Assembly: GCF_007830735.1 (NCBI RefSeq)
Contig: NZ_VLLN01000014.1
Span: 40,857-104,856 of the forward strand
From: Geobacter argillaceus
GTDB taxonomy: Bacteria; Desulfobacterota; Desulfuromonadia; Geobacterales; DSM-12255
Length of the DNA: 64,000 nt
Direction: 5' to 3'
How positions within the stretch are numbered: position 1 is the first letter of the stretch; each line of letters starts with the position of its first letter. Both the position numbers and the translations under genes were made by a program. Under the pieces are notes generated by a model. It searched no databases. It worked only from the letters and a program-made list of their open reading frames with translations, and was not told the origin of the DNA. Positions 36,399 to 44,873 of this stretch are shown piece by piece.

Positions 36399-37652
36399 TT
36401 ACAGGGTAAAATAAAAGGTGGCCCCCCTCCCCTGTTCGGCATCAAACCAGATTCTCCCGCCATGGCGCCTGATAATCCGCTCCACCGCAGCCAGTCCTAG
36501 GCCGTTACCAGGGTATGTATCCCTGTCATGAACCCGCTGGAAAGGCCTGAAGAGCTTGCTCGCATAATGCATATCGAAACCGGCTCCATTGTCACGGACA
36601 AAATAGACCGTTTTCCCGTTGCCGGCAGCACAACCGAATTCAATTCTGGCATCTTCGTTTCCAGCCGTGAATTTCCAGGCATTGTCGAGAAGGTTGCCAA
36701 GGGCTTTGCGAAGAAGTTCTTCGTCACCGATCACCGAAAGCCCGGGCGTTATGAAGATGTTGACTCGACGCTCGGGAGCTTGTGCACGTAGCTCATTGAC
36801 TATCGACATGGCAATACTGCTCAGATCCACCTGACGGGAAACCACCCCCTTGCTGGAAAGCTGGGCAAGATCCATGAGACCGTCGAGTATTTTTTTGAGC
36901 TCCCTTCCAGCATCAACAATCCGTTCCAGACAAAGTTCCCCTTCGGTGCCAAGCGCTTTGCCATGTTCGTCAATGAGAAGCTGACTGAATCCCTGCAAAC
37001 GGGAAAGCGGACCATTGATGTCGTGTGAGATGGCATCACAGAGATCGTCCAGTTCTTTTCTAGCCGCGTCCAGCAAGGCGCTTCGCCTGATCAGACGGAA
37101 TTCAAGATCGGCATTCAGGCTGACCAGATCTTTCATTTTGGGCGAATCAGGATTTTCATATGATCTGGAACCATCAATATGAAGAGACTCATCCGGAAGC
37201 AACGATAACTGTTCCGGCGTTTCGTTACTAACTACCGGCACACTGGTGGCGGAAGCATCATGGACGGCAATCATCCTGGCACACTTTTCCAAGGCCTCAG
37301 CTAGTGCAGCCGGATCAACCTGCTTGGGAAGATAGGCCGTAACACCGATATTTATTGCCTCCAGCAGATACTCGGGCTCCATAAGGACCGAAGTAATCAC
37401 CACCTGCGTCCGTGGAGTGCGCTCTTTTACGTGACGGGCGACCTGAAGGCCGTTCAGGTGTGGCAGTTTTATCTCAGTTATTACTATATCAGGCTTCACT
37501 TCTTCGAAGAGCCGCAGTCCTTCACGGCCGTTTTCAGCCACATGCAGGATAAATCCCCAGCCGCTGAGAAGCTTCGCCACCCGGGCGAAGACAAAAGGAT
37601 CATTCTCAAGATAGAGAACCGTGTAGGTATGTCTGATTTCTGTACCGCTCAT
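36399..37652 (-). CDS. Sensor histidine kinase with N-terminal receiver-like domain
   Basis: 417 residues: a receiver-like domain (about 10-125), a linker, HisKA with H210 (AISHDINGPLSR), and a HATPase_c domain with the N box LLDNAWKF, G1 DNGAGFD and G2 GNGLGLA. At the usual phosphoacceptor place the receiver has Glu (VITEIKLP, E60), so it may be locked or pseudo-receiver. No membrane helix is seen, so the kinase is cytoplasmic. The Rcp1-like regulator follows downstream. Confidence 0.88.
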   Translation of the reverse strand: MSGTEIRHTYTVLYLENDPFVFARVAKLLSGWGFILHVAENGREGLRLFEEVKPDIVITEIKLPHLNGLQVARHVKERTPRTQVVITSVLMEPEYLLEAINIGVTAYLPKQVDPAALAEALEKCARMIAVHDASATSVPVVSNETPEQLSLLPDESLHIDGSRSYENPDSPKMKDLVSLNADLEFRLIRRSALLDAARKELDDLCDAISHDINGPLSRLQGFSQLLIDEHGKALGTEGELCLERIVDAGRELKKILDGLMDLAQLSSKGVVSRQVDLSSIAMSIVNELRAQAPERRVNIFITPGLSVIGDEELLRKALGNLLDNAWKFTAGNEDARIEFGCAAGNGKTVYFVRDNGAGFDMHYASKLFRPFQRVHDRDTYPGNGLGLAAVERIIRRHGGRIWFDAEQGRGATFYFTL

Positions 37653-37891
37653 GGTAATTGCCCGGTGTCACATCCCGATTGAACTGCGTGTTCACTTCTC
37701 AATGAGCACAGAGCATACCAACAAGAAATACTGTTAATTAGCAATTAATTTAGGATAGTTACACAAACTATCAAAATCCAGAAAGATCTGACAAGTGTGC
37801 GAAAGTCGCTATTTGTTCAACTTTTCATGAGCTGGTCGAACTGCAGGCTGCAGGATTCGAATTGGAAAACAAACACAGGTGATTTAATTTG

Positions 37892-37921
37892 TTGACAGGC
37901 GAAACAGTCCTATGGTACATA
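37892..37921 (+). promoter_or_regulatory. Promoter of tRNA-fMet
   Basis: TTGACA (37892-37897), an 18-bp spacer and TACATA (37916-37921), 14 bp before the tRNA. The spacing and position fit a stable-RNA promoter. Confidence 0.65.
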
Positions 37922-37935
37922 CGTTATCTCAATGA

Positions 37936-38012
<77 letters not shown>

Positions 38013-38111
38013 ATCAATATCAGGGACTTGCAGATTCTGCTGGTCCCTTTTTTAATGCAATTTTGTGCTACTGTACACAAAAGTTAAAGGGGGCCTGCCG
38101 GAGGAGCGACG

Positions 38112-38787
38112 ATGGCAAGCCTTATCAAGCGAGGAAGCGTCTACTACGCGCAGTACATGGTCGGGAAGGTGGCGAAACGGGTCTCCCTGGAAACCGCTTC
38201 CCTGCAGGTAGCAAAGAAAAAACTCCGCCAGGTGGAATCCGCGCTGTTTCGGGGCGAAGATGGCCCCCTGCCCCCCCCCCTCGCCGAAATCATCCAGCGC
38301 GACCTCTTCCAACTCGGAGCGCAATGTCCAGAAGGTGGCCAGCACGTTCGACCAGGTGGCCGACTGCCTCAAGTTCAAGAACGCGAAAATAGCCCGGAAA
38401 GCGGTGAAGCGCCCGTCCTCCGGAAAATTCGACCTCATCCAGGTCGGCTATGTGGAGCATCTCACGACCGAGCAGGTGGCGGCGTTCCTGGCAAAATTAG
38501 TCGTCCACAAGGGGATTTCGGCGAAGACCGCGAACCACTACCGGGTAAACCTCCTGACCATGTGCAACTGGGCGAAAGACGAAGGCGGGGTCCGGTTCCC
38601 CGTGGGCAAGAACCCCATCGGGGGGGTGAAACGGTACAAGGAAAGCAAGAGGGACATCAGCTTTCTCAAGCTCGGGGACATTGTTCCTCGGAAAAGGAAG
38701 ATGCCTACACCGGAGAAGAAAGGCCGCGGTTACGCCTTGTTGTCAGCAGATGATGACGGCAGGAAAACCCAGCAAACGCTTTTTTAG
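38112..38787 (+). pseudogene. Tyrosine recombinase (phage integrase) fragment, frameshifted
   Basis: The start, MASLIKRGSVYYAQYMVGK, and following helix match the N-terminal arm of phage integrases. The frame is lost in a stretch that includes a run of ten C bases at 38271-38280. A second frame then continues the SAM-like core-binding domain (KVASTFDQVADCLKF to KTANHYRVNLLTMCNWA). The sequence ends before any catalytic Arg, His-x-x-Arg or Tyr, so it cannot be active. It reads away from tRNA-fMet, consistent with an old insertion at that gene. Confidence 0.8.
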
Positions 38788-38846
38788 GCTTGGCCTCAAG
38801 CTGTGTGCATCATATAATACCCATTAAATGGTCTAAGGAGTATTGT

Positions 38847-39194
38847 ATGACTCGCAATAGTTTAGGGAAAGAAGGGTTGCCGCTTCAGGCGCAACAGGCG
38901 ATTGAGGTCGTTGGGAAAAATATCCAGACCGCACGAAAACGCCGGGGGTGGAGCCTTGAGGAGATGGCCGGGAGCATGCTAGTCACGCGCAAGACCCTTT
39001 CCCGCCTCGAGGCCGGTGACCCGTCGGTGGGGCTCACCGTGCTGGCGGTGGCCCTCCATGTTCTGGACATGACAAGCGATTTGAAGAAAGTTGCAGCTCC
39101 CGAAAATGATGCGATCGGGATATTCAACGAAAGGCAGCGTCTTCCCCAACGGGTGAGAAAAAAACAGACACCTGCCGATAAACTGGATTTCTGA
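38847..39194 (+). CDS. hipB: HipB-like XRE-family antitoxin/regulator
   Basis: 115 residues with a helix-turn-helix (about 20-75: IQTARKRRGWSLEEMAGSM, TRKTLSRLEAGDPSVGLTVL). TAAGGAGTATTGT precedes the ATG. The C-terminal tail is basic. In HipBA pairs this protein binds the operator and blocks the HipA kinase. Its partner next door is truncated, so it is now either an orphan regulator or on the way to decay. A residual role binding hip-like operators elsewhere is possible. Confidence 0.8.
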   Translation: MTRNSLGKEGLPLQAQQAIEVVGKNIQTARKRRGWSLEEMAGSMLVTRKTLSRLEAGDPSVGLTVLAVALHVLDMTSDLKKVAAPENDAIGIFNERQRLPQRVRKKQTPADKLDF

Positions 39195-39196
39195 CC

Positions 39197-39835
39197 ATGG
39201 CTCGTGAACAGCAGGTATACGTATTTATCTATCTGCCGGGAGAAACGACGGCTGTTCCGGCGGGGGTCTTCACCCATTACCCGGACGACGGGATAGGCAG
39301 GTTTTCTTATGGCCGGCGCTATCTGGAGCGCCCCAATGCCCTGCCGGTGGATACTGTCGCGCTCCCGTTGGGAACCAGGGCCAAGGATGTCACCACCAAC
39401 GGCGGCCTGTACGGTGCCTTCCGTGATGCGTCTCCCGATTACTGGGGACGCCTGGTCATCGCCGCCGAAGCGAAGGTTCCGCCTGAGACCCTGGGTGAAA
39501 TGGACTATCTCCTCCAGGCCAACGCCTCCCGTGTCGGCAACCTCGATTTCCGCGGGTCGCTGGACCAGGGGGAACCGGAGAGGAGACCTCCCGCCTTTCA
39601 GTCCTTGGGAGAGCTTCTGGAGGCGGCTTCCCGGCTGCAGGAAGGGGGAGAGGTAAGCCAGGGCCTTCTGCGGCTTCTGGAGCAAGGCTCAAGCGTCGTC
39701 GGTGCCCGGCCGAAGTGCACCGTGGAACTGGAGGGTGCCCTCTGGATAGCGAAATTTCCCGCCAAGGGGGATACGGTGAATTTTCCCCGGATCGAGCACG
39801 CCACCATGGCGCTGGCGAAGGAATGTGGCATAGCG
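39197..39835 (+). pseudogene. HipA-like Ser/Thr kinase toxin, truncated
   Basis: About 213 residues of a HipA N-terminal region remain: the beta-rich N-subdomain (VYVFIYLPGETTAVPAGVF, then FSYGRRYLERPNALPVD), DASPDYWGR, and GSSVVGARPK with the start of the kinase N-lobe. HipA normally has about 420-440 residues with catalytic Asp and Mg-binding residues in the second half; all of these are missing. Around 39829-39836 the sequence passes directly into a pirin gene fragment in another frame. It starts 2 bp after the hipB stop. Kinase activity is not expected. Confidence 0.82.
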
Positions 39836-40227
39836 AGTACAACCACTCCTGGACCGAACTGGTTCACTTCCTCCAGATATGGATACTTCCTTCGAATGCT
39901 GAGGGGACACCGAGCTACCAACAGAAAGCCTTTTCCGATCTGGAAGAACGGGGTGTACTCAGACTGGTCGCCGCAGCGGACGGTCGTGAAGGGTCAGTGA
40001 CCATTCACCAGAACGTTAACCTGTATGCGGCCATCTTGGAAGCAGGCGAAGAACTCGTTTACAGAATTCCTGCCGGTAGGCATGTCTGTATCCAGGTAGC
40101 CCGCGGCAAGGTTTGTGTTAATGGTACTGAGTTGGATCACAGTGACGGCGCGGCAATGAGCGACGAGGAACAGATTGTAGTTACTGGGCAGGAAAAATCA
40201 GAAATACTGCTCTTCGATTTGGCCTGA
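39829..40227 (+). pseudogene. Pirin (YhaK-type) C-terminal fragment
   Basis: From HSEYNHSWTELVHFLQIWI onward the sequence follows the second half of bacterial pirin/quercetinase-like bicupins, including EGSVTIHQNVNLYAAIL, the GRHVCIQVARGKVCVNG strands and a family-like end, EILLFDLA. The N-terminal cupin with the metal ligands is missing and there is no start codon of its own. It is fused out of frame to truncated hipA. The stop lies where the group II intron remnant begins, so both of its ends are rearrangement junctions. Confidence 0.75.
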
Positions 40228-40506
40228 TTCCGCCACTGCTGTCCAATCTCTACCTGCACATACTGGACAGGATATGGGAGCGGAATAATCTACAGCAGCG
40301 ACTGGGAGCCCGCATCGTCAGATAGGGTGTTGGGCCAGTTACGGTGCCATACAGAAGAGCGACTGAGAACACACCTTCGCAAGCGGCACAAGGTCAGAAA
40401 TCGAAATGCAGGATACGCCAGGTTTCCAAGCAGGTTGCTATATGAAAGATACTACTTGTACAAAGTGCCGACAACGGCGGGTTGGGCGAAAGCGCACGCC
40501 TTGTAG
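40227..40506 (+). pseudogene. Group II intron reverse transcriptase/maturase remnants
   Basis: Two pieces. At 40227-40325 the frame reads PPLLSNLYLHILDRIW and QQRLGARIVR, then stops; this is the RT palm segment just before the catalytic YADD box, which is missing. At 40360-40506 another frame gives LRKRHKVRNRNAGYARF and KVPTTAGWAKAHAL, the usual C-terminus of such maturases. Everything between has been deleted, so the protein is dead. I did not find the intron's domain V RNA. Confidence 0.72.
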
Positions 40507-40627
40507 TGAAGAACATCGGAAAGCCGTGTCCCCCTTGAAGTATCCAGCAGCTCTTCCTTAAGACATTATTATGACTATTGGATAATTTCCGGCACGGGCT
40601 TGGGTTCTGCGCACGTCATATTTTCAG

Positions 40628-40660
40628 TTGACACCTATATGCTAATAACATATATGTGTC
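40628..40660 (+). promoter_or_regulatory. PadR-type operator over the padR promoter
   Basis: GACACCTATATG (40630-40641) and CATATATGTGTC (40649-40660) are near-perfect inverted arms around a 7-bp centre. The same bases hold TTGACA (40628-40633), a 17-bp spacer and a TATATG -10 (40651-40656). A dimer bound here would cover the whole core promoter, so autorepression is expected. ATAT-rich dyads are typical PadR targets. The remaining sequence from 40507 to 40699 shows nothing else. Confidence 0.72.
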
Positions 40661-40699
40661 CAACCGAAGCAAAAAAAACTATACCCGGAGGCAATACGT

Positions 40700-41041
40700 A
40701 TGAAAAAATCGGGGAAACAGGGACGTCACGGCCCAGCGTTTGTGCTGTTGCAACTGGCCAAGGAACCCAGCTATGGGTTGGACATACTAAACCGGCTCAA
40801 GAAAGAGACGCCATTCTGTCTCCTGGATACTGCGGCTGTCTACCGCTCTCTGCAGCAACTTGAAGAGGCCGGTGCGGTTGTGTCATCGTGGGACACTACT
40901 GATTCTGGGCCAGCTAAGAAGCACTATGAACTCACGGAGAAGGGGTGGTCGCTTTTGAATAGCTTCAAGCAAGACATGGTGATGCGTGTGAGAAACATGG
41001 AATATTTCCTGACCACTTATGAGGCATTGAGGAAAGAGTGA
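40700..41041 (+). CDS. PadR-family transcriptional regulator
   Basis: 113 residues, the short PadR-s1 type: a winged helix with the AFVLLQLAKEPSYGLDILNRL start, DTAAVYRSLQQLEEAGAV recognition region and HYELTEKG wing, followed by a short dimerisation helix. CGGAGGCAATACGT precedes the ATG. It leads a plus-strand set with a molybdenum/tungsten enzyme (29 bp to the chosen start) and a ferredoxin, and probably represses the three genes together. The effector may be the substrate of the downstream enzyme. Confidence 0.9.
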   Translation: MKKSGKQGRHGPAFVLLQLAKEPSYGLDILNRLKKETPFCLLDTAAVYRSLQQLEEAGAVVSSWDTTDSGPAKKHYELTEKGWSLLNSFKQDMVMRVRNMEYFLTTYEALRKE

Positions 41042-41070
41042 GTAGAGTGAATACCGGAGGGAGGTTGGAA

Positions 41071-43188
41071 ATGAGTAGGTTACGAGCAGGAGACAGTACA
41101 TCTGCAGTTGTTGAAATAAGAAAATCCATCTGCACCATGTGTGACCCGCAAACCCAGTGCGGACTCGATCTTCACATCCTGGACGGAGAAATTGTTAAGG
41201 TCGAAGGGAGCCTGGAGAACCCACACAATGTCGGCAGTCTATGCTCAAAAGGTGCAGCAACCAGGCAGTACGTTTACAACAAAGAGAGGTTAAAAACCCC
41301 GCTACGGCGCATTGGCCCACGGGGAAGCGGTCTCTTTGAGCCGATCAGTTGGGACGAGGCACTGGATGAGGTAGCGAGCAAGCTGCAGGGGATCAAAGGG
41401 GCGTATGGCCCTGAAGCGGTGGCTTTTTTCGCCGGTTATCCGAAGTGGATGCGTCCCTATCTGAAACGCCTTGCCCACAGCTTCGGCTCACCCAATTTTT
41501 TGACAGAGTCGAGCACCTGCGCCCAGGCTATGATGATGGCCCAGAAACTCAATGGCACCCCCGGCTTTCCGGACATCAAAAACAGCCGCTGTCTGCTGGT
41601 CTGGAGTAGCAACCCATTCTACTCAAACACCTGTCTGGCTCGCCAGCTGTTGAAGGCCAAACAAAACGGAATGAAGATCATCACGGTCGATCCCCGGATC
41701 ACCCCTATGACAGCTCAATCCGACCTGCATTTGCAGCTTAAGCCTGGGACCGATGGCGCCCTTGCCCTTTCGATGGCCAACGTAATCCTTTTAGAGGGAC
41801 TCTACGATGCAGAGTTCATACGCGACCACACTCACGGTTTTGACGAGTTCCAAAGACTTGTTGAACAGTATCCGCCGGAGACAGGAGAAGCTATAACTGG
41901 GGTGCCAAGGGAGAAAATCAGGGAGGCGGCCAGGTTATATGCCGGTACAAAGCCAGCAGGCCTGATGCCGTATTCCTCTGCAGTTGTGCACCATACCAAT
42001 GGAGTTCAGAACTACCGGGCCGTATTCACTCTTATTGCACTGACAGGAAACTACGATGTCAAGGGTGGAAACATGGCGCTGCCCCCCAGCTACCTATACA
42101 TATCAGCGGGTTTTGCAACCCGGATGGACGAATTTAGCATGCCGAAGCGGTGGGAAGATATGGCGCCGCGTATTGGGCAAGACCGCTTTCCGGTATGGAG
42201 CGAGCTGGTGCCCGAAGCACAGGCGATGCACTTACCTGTTCAAATAGCCTCCGAGGTGCCATATCCGGTCAAAGCCGTTCTTGGCTTTGGAATGAACCAC
42301 CGGATGTGGCCGGACAGCCCCGGTTTCCTGAAGCAGCTGGAGTCACTCGATTTTATAGTAAATGTTGATCTGTTCTTGACGGACACCTGTAACTGGGCGG
42401 ATATCGTGCTACCGGCGTGCAGTTCTGTGGAGCGGAGTGAGTTGCGCTGCTATCCGGAAAACTACGTCATACTGACTCAGCCGGCCATCAATCCGCTCTA
42501 TGAGTCACGATCAGATGTGGAAATCATCTACAATCTGGCCAAGCGCCTACAGTTGGCTGACCCCCTTTTTGATGCAGGCTACGAGGCAAGTCTGGACTGG
42601 ATTCTTGAGCCGAGCGGCCTGACCGTCAGGGAACTTAAGAAGTATCCTGGTGGCATGCCGGTGCCTGCACCCCAGCATGTTCCAGAAAAGAAATACCTTA
42701 ACAGAGGATTTCCAACCCCATCCGGAAAAATGGAGTTCTCCTCGTTATTGCTGGAGAGACACGGCCATCCTGGAGTGCCCCTATACCTCCACCCGGAACA
42801 GAGTGCTGCAAAAACACCTGAGTTGGCGGCAAAGTTTCCTTTGGTGCTCAATACCGGCTCCCGACTCCCCATGTTCGTTCATTCACGTACTTTCCGCCTG
42901 CCGTGGACCAAAAGCCTGCGGCCTGCTGCGGCAGCGGATATGAACCCATCAGATGCGGTAAGGTTTGGTATCAAGCAGGATGATGCCATTCGCCTCTCTA
43001 CCCCCAAAGGAAGTATAAAGGTACGGGCCAACCTGACCGAGATGGTTCAGCCAGGAGTCGTGCATATGTACCACGCATACAGGGATGCGGATGTGAACAG
43101 CCTAATAGATGCGGACTACTTGGACCCCATTTCGGGCTTCCCCGGCTTTAAATCCCTCCTGTGCAAGATAGACAGGCTGGAAACTTAG
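41071..43188 (+). CDS. DMSO-reductase-family molybdopterin (Mo/W) oxidoreductase, catalytic subunit
   Basis: 705 residues from the ATG at 41071 (GGAGGGAGGTTGGAA). C21, C24, C30 and C58 bind an N-terminal [4Fe-4S] cluster. C150 in ESSTCAQ lies where the metal ligand is found, so Cys ligation is likely. The bis-MGD regions (VWSSNPFYSN, VDPRITPM, LKPGTDGALAL) and a C-terminal dinucleotide-binding domain follow. There is no Tat signal, so the enzyme should be cytoplasmic. The partner ferredoxin is encoded 13 bp downstream. Substrate unknown; relatives include polysulfide/thiosulfate, aromatic and acetylene-converting enzymes. Confidence 0.88.
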   Translation: MSRLRAGDSTSAVVEIRKSICTMCDPQTQCGLDLHILDGEIVKVEGSLENPHNVGSLCSKGAATRQYVYNKERLKTPLRRIGPRGSGLFEPISWDEALDEVASKLQGIKGAYGPEAVAFFAGYPKWMRPYLKRLAHSFGSPNFLTESSTCAQAMMMAQKLNGTPGFPDIKNSRCLLVWSSNPFYSNTCLARQLLKAKQNGMKIITVDPRITPMTAQSDLHLQLKPGTDGALALSMANVILLEGLYDAEFIRDHTHGFDEFQRLVEQYPPETGEAITGVPREKIREAARLYAGTKPAGLMPYSSAVVHHTNGVQNYRAVFTLIALTGNYDVKGGNMALPPSYLYISAGFATRMDEFSMPKRWEDMAPRIGQDRFPVWSELVPEAQAMHLPVQIASEVPYPVKAVLGFGMNHRMWPDSPGFLKQLESLDFIVNVDLFLTDTCNWADIVLPACSSVERSELRCYPENYVILTQPAINPLYESRSDVEIIYNLAKRLQLADPLFDAGYEASLDWILEPSGLTVRELKKYPGGMPVPAPQHVPEKKYLNRGFPTPSGKMEFSSLLLERHGHPGVPLYLHPEQSAAKTPELAAKFPLVLNTGSRLPMFVHSRTFRLPWTKSLRPAAAADMNPSDAVRFGIKQDDAIRLSTPKGSIKVRANLTEMVQPGVVHMYHAYRDADVNSLIDADYLDPISGFPGFKSLLCKIDRLET

Positions 43189-43201
43189 AGGAGGTGATTT
43201 C

Positions 43202-43690
43202 ATGGAAATGCTCGTTGGTATAAACGCGGAACTCTGCTCTGGCTGCCAGGCATGCTGCGTGGCATGCATGGACGAAAACGACCTGGTGACTGAGGATGGT
43301 AGACACTCTTGGCGCCGGTTGTTGCATGTGGAGACAGGAAGCTACCCCGATGCAAAAATATCCTATGCTTCTGTTTCTTGTATCAACTGCAATTATTTGA
43401 GCTGCGTGGATATCTGCCCATCAGGAGCCCTGTCAAGAGGGGAGGATGGCAAAACGGTGCAGATAACGACTTCCGCATGCACCGGCTGCCGTCTTTGCCA
43501 TTCGGTTTGCCCCTTCGGTATTCCCCAGTTTGGTCCAGGGGGCATAATGGAAAAATGCAATGGTTGTGAGAAGCGGGTCAGGGAAGGGCTACCGCCTGCC
43601 TGCGTAAGAACCTGTCCTACCGGAGCCTTGGAAAGCCGCAGGTATCAGCAAACCTCAGAAAAGGGAAAAAAATCAGCGTTGTCCGGTTAG
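43202..43690 (+). CDS. Four-cluster ferredoxin-type electron-transfer subunit
   Basis: 162 residues with 16 cysteines in DmsB/PhsB-like order: C12/15/18/22, C60/63/68/72, C93/96/99/103 and C119/122/134/138, enough for four [4Fe-4S] clusters. GAGGAGGTGATTTC precedes the ATG. It should carry electrons to or from the adjacent molybdopterin subunit. No membrane anchor subunit (DmsC/NrfD type) follows, so the pair probably exchanges electrons with a soluble partner. Confidence 0.92.
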   Translation: MEMLVGINAELCSGCQACCVACMDENDLVTEDGRHSWRRLLHVETGSYPDAKISYASVSCINCNYLSCVDICPSGALSRGEDGKTVQITTSACTGCRLCHSVCPFGIPQFGPGGIMEKCNGCEKRVREGLPPACVRTCPTGALESRRYQQTSEKGKKSALSG

Positions 43691-43746
43691 GTCCTTGCAC
43701 GGTTCTTTGAAAATGTAAAAACGTAGTAAAATCAGTGTGATGCTGC

Positions 43747-43774
43747 ATTTTTTGCTTGACATTGAGCAAAAAAT
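43747..43774. repeat. 10-bp perfect inverted repeat upstream of the transposase
   Basis: ATTTTTTGCT (43747-43756) and AGCAAAAAAT (43765-43774) with an 8-bp spacer. It may be a bidirectional terminator for the ferredoxin gene, or part of the insertion sequence end. I could not define the terminal repeats of the element. Confidence 0.5.
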
Positions 43775-43819
43775 CGGGGGCTCGCATTCGTAACTATCCA
43801 ATATTACAGGAGTTACGAT

Positions 43820-44578
43820 ATGCGACCATTCAAGCGACTGAAGCAACGCCGAAAATCACGAGCTTTCAAATTGCTTCTTACCCCCATCTTTGAGAGATTC
43901 AAGGCAGATAATAAACTCGAATCCAGGGGGTACCGCCCGTTGCAAATGTCTTTTGATGATCAGCTCAAAGCCCTGATCTTTTATCACTTGGAAGAATTCT
44001 CTTCCGGGAGTGAACTTCTCCAGGCGCTGGAGCAAAATGATTTTGCCAAAGAGTGTGTTGCTCCCCCCAAGGGGATCAAAAAGAGCTCTTTCTTTGAGGC
44101 AATCAACAACCGTGGTCTCGAACAGCTTGCCGAGGTATTCAGTCATCTTGTCAAGCAAGCTGCCGGTGTGCTTCCGGCTGAATATGCTCACCTTGGCAAT
44201 CTGATATCCATAGACGGTTCTCTGATAGATGCTGTCCTGTCAATGGAATGGGCCGATTACCGAAGTGGTTCAAAGAAGGCAAAGGCCCATATCGGCTTCG
44301 ATATCAACCGTGGTATTCCACGGAAGATATTCCTGAGCGATGGCAAAGAAGGTGAGCGCCCCTTTGTTGACAAGATCATCGACAAAGGCGAAACCGGTGT
44401 CATGGATCGTGGGTATCAGTCTCATGATCACTTTGATCAGTGGCAGACAGCCGAGAAGTTTTTTGTCTGCCGTATCAGGGAGAATACCCACAAAACCACC
44501 ATCAGAGAGAATGCCGTCGATCCTGATAGTATCGTATTCTATGACCAGATAGTGCTTCTCGGCACTAAAGGTTTATAG
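43820..44578 (+). pseudogene. IS4-family transposase, 3'-truncated
   Basis: 252 residues. The first DDE aspartate lies in ISIDGSLIDAVLS and the second in GVMDRGYQSHDHFDQW. The C-terminal region with the YREK signature and catalytic Glu is missing: the frame hits a stop at 44576-44578 just after LLGTKGL. GGAGTTACGAT precedes the ATG. The break lies next to a tRNA-Arg remnant, so integration or excision there probably removed the rest. No activity is expected. Confidence 0.8.
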
Positions 44579-44624
44579 GGAAGGCATTGCAGGTTGCACG
44601 AGAGGTTGCACGAGAAAACTCAAA

Positions 44625-44666
44625 GAAAAAGGGCCTACAGCATATAACTGTAAGCCCTTGTTTTTA
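44625..44666. terminator. Intrinsic terminator beside the attachment site
   Basis: AAGGGCCTACAG (44629-44640) pairs with CTGTAAGCCCTT (44648-44659) with one mismatch, followed by GTTTTT. It lies on the outer side of the tRNA-Arg remnant. Confidence 0.7.
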
Positions 44667-44667
44667 T

Positions 44668-44713
44668 TGGCGTCCCCGAGTCGATTCGAACGACCGGCCC
44701 CTTCCTTAGGAGT
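44668..44713 (-). other. tRNA-Arg(CCU) 3' remnant, probable att site
   Basis: Read on the minus strand the segment gives an anticodon loop with CCT, a T-arm GGTCG-TTCGAAT-CGACT, the acceptor strand CGGGGAC, G73 and CCA. The 5' half of a tRNA is absent: the sequence before the anticodon does not complete the stem. Such 3' tRNA segments are the usual identity blocks of tyrosine recombinase integration, and an intact integrase gene begins 160 bp away. The partner copy is not in this window. Confidence 0.8.
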
Positions 44714-44873
44714 AAGGGAAATTCACTTTAACATAGATTCCTATTCATATCAATAAATAACACATTCATTTGTAATATCATTTACTTATGCAATTAGGTA
44801 TGCTATTCTTGTTTACGTTTGTAGCAGCATGTTTCTATCATTATCAGCACACCGGAGGTTCCACAGAGGTTCC

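Noticed and set aside
43690..43819. Complete insertion sequence with defined ends
   Set aside because: The transposase is truncated and no terminal inverted repeats or target duplications could be identified, so only the gene fragment is annotated.
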